Source: Kurthia huakuii LAM0618 | Lineage (GTDB): Bacteria; Bacillota; Bacilli; Bacillales_A; Planococcaceae | Length of the DNA: 64,000 nt | Direction: 5' to 3' | Assembly: GCF_000505545.1 (NCBI RefSeq) | Contig: NZ_AYTB01000006.1 | Coordinates: 1-64,000, forward strand | Shown here: one piece after another, positions 61,441 to 64,000 of the stretch | How positions within the stretch are numbered: the first letter of the stretch is position 1 | Layout of the letters: the number at the start of each line of letters is the position of its first letter | Made by a program: the position numbers and the translations under genes | The notes under the pieces: generated by a model | What the model was told of the DNA's origin: nothing | Database searches by the model: none | The model's input: the letters and a program-made list of their open reading frames with translations, nothing else

Positions 61441-61535
61441 TGTCAATAACCCACCACTTAAAATCATGTTATGATTTTTGAAGTGGAGGCTTGTAAAAGC
61501 CCTGAGAGGCAGAGGGACTTCTTTTAAGAAATGTT
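61441..61535 (+). other. Structured intergenic sequence between flgL and yviE
   Basis: A long hairpin lies just after the flgL stop: CCACTT plus AAAATCAT at about 61451-61465, pairing with ATGATTTT and AAGTGG at about 61469-61485. GGCTT/AAGCC follows at about 61488-61502. It ends at the terminator hairpin. Its role is not clear; it could be a 3' stabilising structure or a small RNA. Confidence 0.4.
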
Positions 61536-61563
61536 AAACGCTCGCTGTGTGCGGGCGTTTTTT
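61536..61563 (+). terminator. Intrinsic terminator
   Basis: AAACGCTCGC (61536-61545) pairs with GCGGGCGTTT (61551-61560), followed by a T-run. Confidence 0.8.
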
Positions 61564-61578
61564 GGAAGGTGAAGGATT

Positions 61579-62139
61579 ATGAAACTAGATCGTGTGGATA
61601 TTCGAACGACAGACCAAAAAGTAGAAATTCACTCAACACAGCCAAAGCTTCAAATGCGTACGACAAATGCGAAAGTGAATATTGAGCAGCCAGCAGCCAT
61701 TCTTGAAATGAGCTCTAAAGCGGCGAAGCTACTAATTGACCAATCACAAGCATGGCGTGATATGGGACTTTTCACGCCAATGGAAGCGGCAGATCAGGCT
61801 GCGCAAAAAGGCATGCAAGATATTGCGGCGGGTACTGCAAGACGTGCGCGTGAGGGTGACCAGATGATGAATATTGCCGGGGGACAAAACCAATTGCAGG
61901 CGATTGCTGAGCGGGTAGCCCAACCACCGCAGCCGGGTATCGGCATTAAATGGATTCCGTCGGTGAATGCAGTTAAAACGACTTATGTCCCTGGGAAATT
62001 AGACATAAATATTACACCACAAAAGCCACGTTTTGATGTTAAAATAGGAGATGTAAGCGGCCAGTACACGCCAGGGGATGTGACGGGTACGACTGTGCAG
62101 CGAGCATCCGTTGAAACGACGGTTATTAAGGGAGGATAA
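61579..62139 (+). CDS. yviE: YviE-like protein (DUF6470)
   Basis: A 186-residue cytoplasmic protein of the YviE/DUF6470 type: repeated short N-terminal segments (DIRTTDQKVEIHSTQPKLQMRTTNAKVNIEQP, in parts) followed by AADQAAQKGMQDIAAGTARRAREGDQM (in parts), and a KWIPSVNAVKTTYVPGKLDI beta end. The function is unknown; the gene sits between flgL and fliW in Bacillus. GAAGGTGAAGG precedes the start. fliW starts 3 bases after its stop. Confidence 0.88.
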   Translation: MKLDRVDIRTTDQKVEIHSTQPKLQMRTTNAKVNIEQPAAILEMSSKAAKLLIDQSQAWRDMGLFTPMEAADQAAQKGMQDIAAGTARRAREGDQMMNIAGGQNQLQAIAERVAQPPQPGIGIKWIPSVNAVKTTYVPGKLDINITPQKPRFDVKIGDVSGQYTPGDVTGTTVQRASVETTVIKGG

Positions 62140-62142
62140 ACG

Positions 62143-62589
62143 ATGATTATTCAAACGAAATTTTTAGGTGCAGTAGAAATTAAAGAAGAGGCTATTATTA
62201 CGTTTCCAGAAGGTATTCCAGGATTCCACGACGAAACACAATTTGCGCTCATTCCGTTAAATGAAACATCACCATTTTTAGTGCTACAATCTGTAAAAAA
62301 CGAGCAAGTTGGCTTTATGGTTGCGACACCATATGCGTTTAAAGCGGACTATGCATTTGATTTAGCGCCGGAAGATGTGGCGCAGCTTGCAATTGAAAAA
62401 CCGGAAGATGTGTTTGTATACGGCATCTTAACGTTAAAAGATACATTAGAGCAATCGACAATTAACTTATTAGCACCGATTGTCATCAATGAACAAACAA
62501 AACTTGCTAAGCAAATTGTCTTACCAGCCGAGGACGAGGCGTTACTTAGATATCCATTAAAGAAAGTAGTAGAAGGAAGTGCGAAGTAA
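62143..62589 (+). CDS. fliW: Flagellar assembly factor FliW
   Basis: A 148-residue cytoplasmic beta-barrel protein. Family features are TFPEGIPGFHDETQFALIPL, FLVLQSVKNEQVGFMVATP and LNLLAPIVIN-type TINLLAPIVINEQTKLAKQIVL (in parts). FliW binds free flagellin or CsrA: when flagellin is exported, FliW sequesters CsrA and the hag leader is released from repression. AAGGGAGG precedes the start. Its stop directly precedes the csrA start, so the two are translationally coupled. Confidence 0.96.
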   Translation: MIIQTKFLGAVEIKEEAIITFPEGIPGFHDETQFALIPLNETSPFLVLQSVKNEQVGFMVATPYAFKADYAFDLAPEDVAQLAIEKPEDVFVYGILTLKDTLEQSTINLLAPIVINEQTKLAKQIVLPAEDEALLRYPLKKVVEGSAK

Positions 62590-62805
62590 ATGTTAGTATT
62601 GACGCGAAAGCCCGGTGAAACATTGATGCTTGGTGAGGACATTCAAGTGAAAATCGTGTCAGTCGATGGCGATCAAGTCAAAATTGGCATCGAAGCACCA
62701 CGCGCAATGAAAATTTATCGCCGTGAAGTGTATGAGGCGATTCAGCAAGAAAACGAAGCGGCGCTTGAAGCGAGTGACTTACGTGTGCTTGATAGCTGGG
62801 AATAA
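62590..62805 (+). CDS. csrA: Carbon storage regulator CsrA
   Basis: A 71-residue RNA-binding dimer matching CsrA: MLVLTRKPGETLMLGEDIQVKIV (in parts), GDQVKIGIEAPRAMKIYRREVYEAIQQEN (in parts). CsrA binds GGA motifs and in B. subtilis blocks translation of hag at two sites. The start follows the fliW stop at once. A matching CsrA site lies in the hag leader just downstream. Confidence 0.96.
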   Translation: MLVLTRKPGETLMLGEDIQVKIVSVDGDQVKIGIEAPRAMKIYRREVYEAIQQENEAALEASDLRVLDSWE

Positions 62806-62816
62806 CCTATACAAAA

Positions 62817-62850
62817 AATCCTCTCAAAAATTTGAGAGGTTTTTTTAATA
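62817..62850 (+). terminator. Terminator after csrA
   Basis: CCTCTCAA (62820-62827) pairs with TTGAGAGG (62832-62839), followed by a T-run. Confidence 0.88.
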
Positions 62851-62867
62851 AATTTTCAAAAAAAGGT

Positions 62868-62893
62868 TAAACATTTCAAATCCGTTACGATAT
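62868..62893 (+). promoter_or_regulatory. hag: Sigma-D promoter of hag
   Basis: TAAA (62868-62871), a 14-base spacer and TACGATAT (62886-62893) match the sigma-D consensus TAAA-N15-GCCGATAT. It is about 80 bases before the hag start. Confidence 0.75.
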
Positions 62894-62927
62894 ATAAAGT
62901 GTAAGGCAGAACACCTGCTAAACAACT

Positions 62928-62964
62928 CCACAGGGACGTGGAAAATAAACATATTCAGGGAGGA
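62928..62964 (+). promoter_or_regulatory. hag: CsrA-binding leader of hag
   Basis: CCACAGGGACGTGG (62928-62941) forms a small hairpin with GGA in the loop, and ACAGGGACGT fits the CsrA consensus RUACARGGAUGU. A second GGA lies in the ribosome site GGGAGGAA (62958-62964). This is the two-site layout of the B. subtilis hag leader. Confidence 0.65.
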
Positions 62965-62972
62965 ATCTCACA

Positions 62973-64000
62973 ATGAGAATTCAACATAACATTGCTGCAT
63001 TAAACACACACCGTAACTTAGGTGCAAACCAAGCAGCAGCTTCAAAAGACTTAGAAAAATTAGCTTCAGGTTTCAAAATCAACCGTGCTGGCGATGACGC
63101 AGCGGGTCTTGCTATCTCAGAAAAAATGCGTGGTCAAATCTCAGGTTTAGATATGGCTTCTAAAAACGCGAACGACTCTATTTCATTAATCCAAACAGCT
63201 GAGGGTGCACTTAACGAAACACACTCAATTTTACAACGTATGCGTGAATTAGCAGTACAATCTGCGAATGATACAAACGTAGATGCAGACCGTCAATCAT
63301 TACAAAAAGAAGTAGAACAATTACGCTCAGAAGTTACACGTATTTCAACAGATACAGAATTTAACACACAAAAATTAATCAATGGTGACTTCCAAGATAA
63401 AGTCTTCCACATTGGAGCAAACCAAAGCCAATCAATCAAATTATCAGTTGGCGATACATCGTCAAAAGCACTTGGTTTAGAAGAAGGAGCTACAATAGTA
63501 ACTGCTTCAACAGGTGCTACAGCAACTGTATATGGTAAAGCAGCTACATTCTTCTCAGCTGGTGCAACGATTTCAGCTGCTATTACAGCAACAGCTGATG
63601 GTTACTTCAATGTTAAAACAGGTGCTGCAACAACAGCTGGTGCCGCAGATTCGGCTAAATTTACAAATGGCGCTACAGTACGTGAAGCTATTACAGCAAC
63701 AGCAGATGGATTCTATGCAGATGGGCAAGGCAAAGAATTATTAAAAGAAGTAAAATCTGGCGATTACATCACAACAGGTGGTCTAGATATTTCTTCTCAG
63801 AAAACAGCAGATAAAGCGATTACTACATTAGATAAAGCAATTACAAAAGTATCTGATACACGTTCAAATTTAGGTGCCGTACAAAACCGTTTAGAGCACA
63901 CAATCAATAACCTTGGTGCAACTTCTGAAAACTTAACAGCTGCTGAATCTCGTATCCGTGATACAGATATGGCTGCACAAATGATGTCATTTACAAAAAA
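62973..64000 (+). CDS. hag: Main flagellin Hag (cut by window end)
   Basis: The first 342 codons of the major flagellin; the stop lies past the window. The N-terminal D0/D1 region is canonical (MRIQHNIAALNTHRNL, DLEKLASGFKINRAGDDAAG, MRELAVQSANDT, TDTEFNTQKLINGD). A Thr/Ala-rich exposed region covers about residues 170-260. The C-terminal region with NLGAVQNRLEHTINNL and AAESRIRDTDMAA begins before the cut. GGGAGGAA precedes the start. Sigma-D and CsrA signals upstream match the known control. Codon choice is strongly biased, as in highly expressed genes. The second flagellin at 2465 has an unrelated insert. Confidence 0.96.
   Translation, partial: MRIQHNIAALNTHRNLGANQAAASKDLEKLASGFKINRAGDDAAGLAISEKMRGQISGLDMASKNANDSISLIQTAEGALNETHSILQRMRELAVQSANDTNVDADRQSLQKEVEQLRSEVTRISTDTEFNTQKLINGDFQDKVFHIGANQSQSIKLSVGDTSSKALGLEEGATIVTASTGATATVYGKAATFFSAGATISAAITATADGYFNVKTGAATTAGAADSAKFTNGATVREAITATADGFYADGQGKELLKEVKSGDYITTGGLDISSQKTADKAITTLDKAITKVSDTRSNLGAVQNRLEHTINNLGATSENLTAAESRIRDTDMAAQMMSFTK

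Noticed and set aside
63514-63744. 76-codon Gln/Leu-rich frame inside hag
   Set aside because: An out-of-frame shadow of the Thr/Ala-rich flagellin region; hag stays open through it to the window end.

Overview
The window comes from a motile, low-GC Gram-positive bacterium of the Bacillales, most like the Planococcaceae (Kurthia/Solibacillus/Lysinibacillus type). This rests on the Bacillus-type gene order tagO - lytR-like - yvyE/yigZ - degS - degU - degV - comFA - comFC - yvyF - flgM - flgN - flgK - flgL - yviE - fliW - csrA - hag, on AGGAGG-type ribosome binding sites, on intrinsic terminators throughout, and on a strongly expressed S-layer-like gene. The genus cannot be fixed from the sequence alone. 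No rRNA, tRNA or CRISPR array was seen.

Layout. (1) 1-6735 is accessory: the tail of an IS200/IS605-type TnpB-like gene, an exported propeller/Ig protein, a second flagellin with an unusual inserted beta-rich domain, a WG-repeat exported protein, and an AT-rich three-gene operon. That operon encodes an unknown protein, a SecB-like chaperone and a PD-(D/E)XK-type nuclease, and is the best candidate here for an undescribed system. (2) 6736-27433 is a long run of exported proteins. Five share an SbsA-type Ig-like module, four of them with recognisable enzyme domains (gluzincin protease, subtilase, transglutaminase, S41 protease). Others are Y-x-N-G repeat proteins, an LPXTG protein, SH3 proteins and lipoproteins, with a glycosyltransferase, a LysE-type exporter, a UspA protein and a CZB zinc-domain protein between them. 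(3) 27434-47752 holds two chemoreceptors, the S-layer-like gene, TagA, CapA, an HtrA-like protease, two NlpC/P60 hydrolases, an ACT-malic enzyme, a glutamate-synthase-like enzyme and BrnQ. (4) 47906-64000 is the conserved cell-wall / DegSU / competence / late flagellar region, ending inside the main flagellin gene.

How the genes work together. Most of the window builds or remodels the cell surface: S-layer and repeat proteins, teichoic-acid steps (TagO, TagA, an LCP ligase) and wall hydrolases. The rest covers motility and its control (FlgM, FliW, CsrA, two flagellins, chemoreceptors) and the DegS-DegU switch. The hag leader keeps a CsrA-type site, so the FliW-CsrA-flagellin homeostasis loop seems complete.

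Non-coding structure. A MITE-like repeat of about 130 bp occurs three times and also carries a terminator hairpin. A separate 0.62-kb element with inverted repeats of about 60 bp and no transposase lies between tagO and the LCP gene. A recurrent terminator family has a GGAATCGC core.
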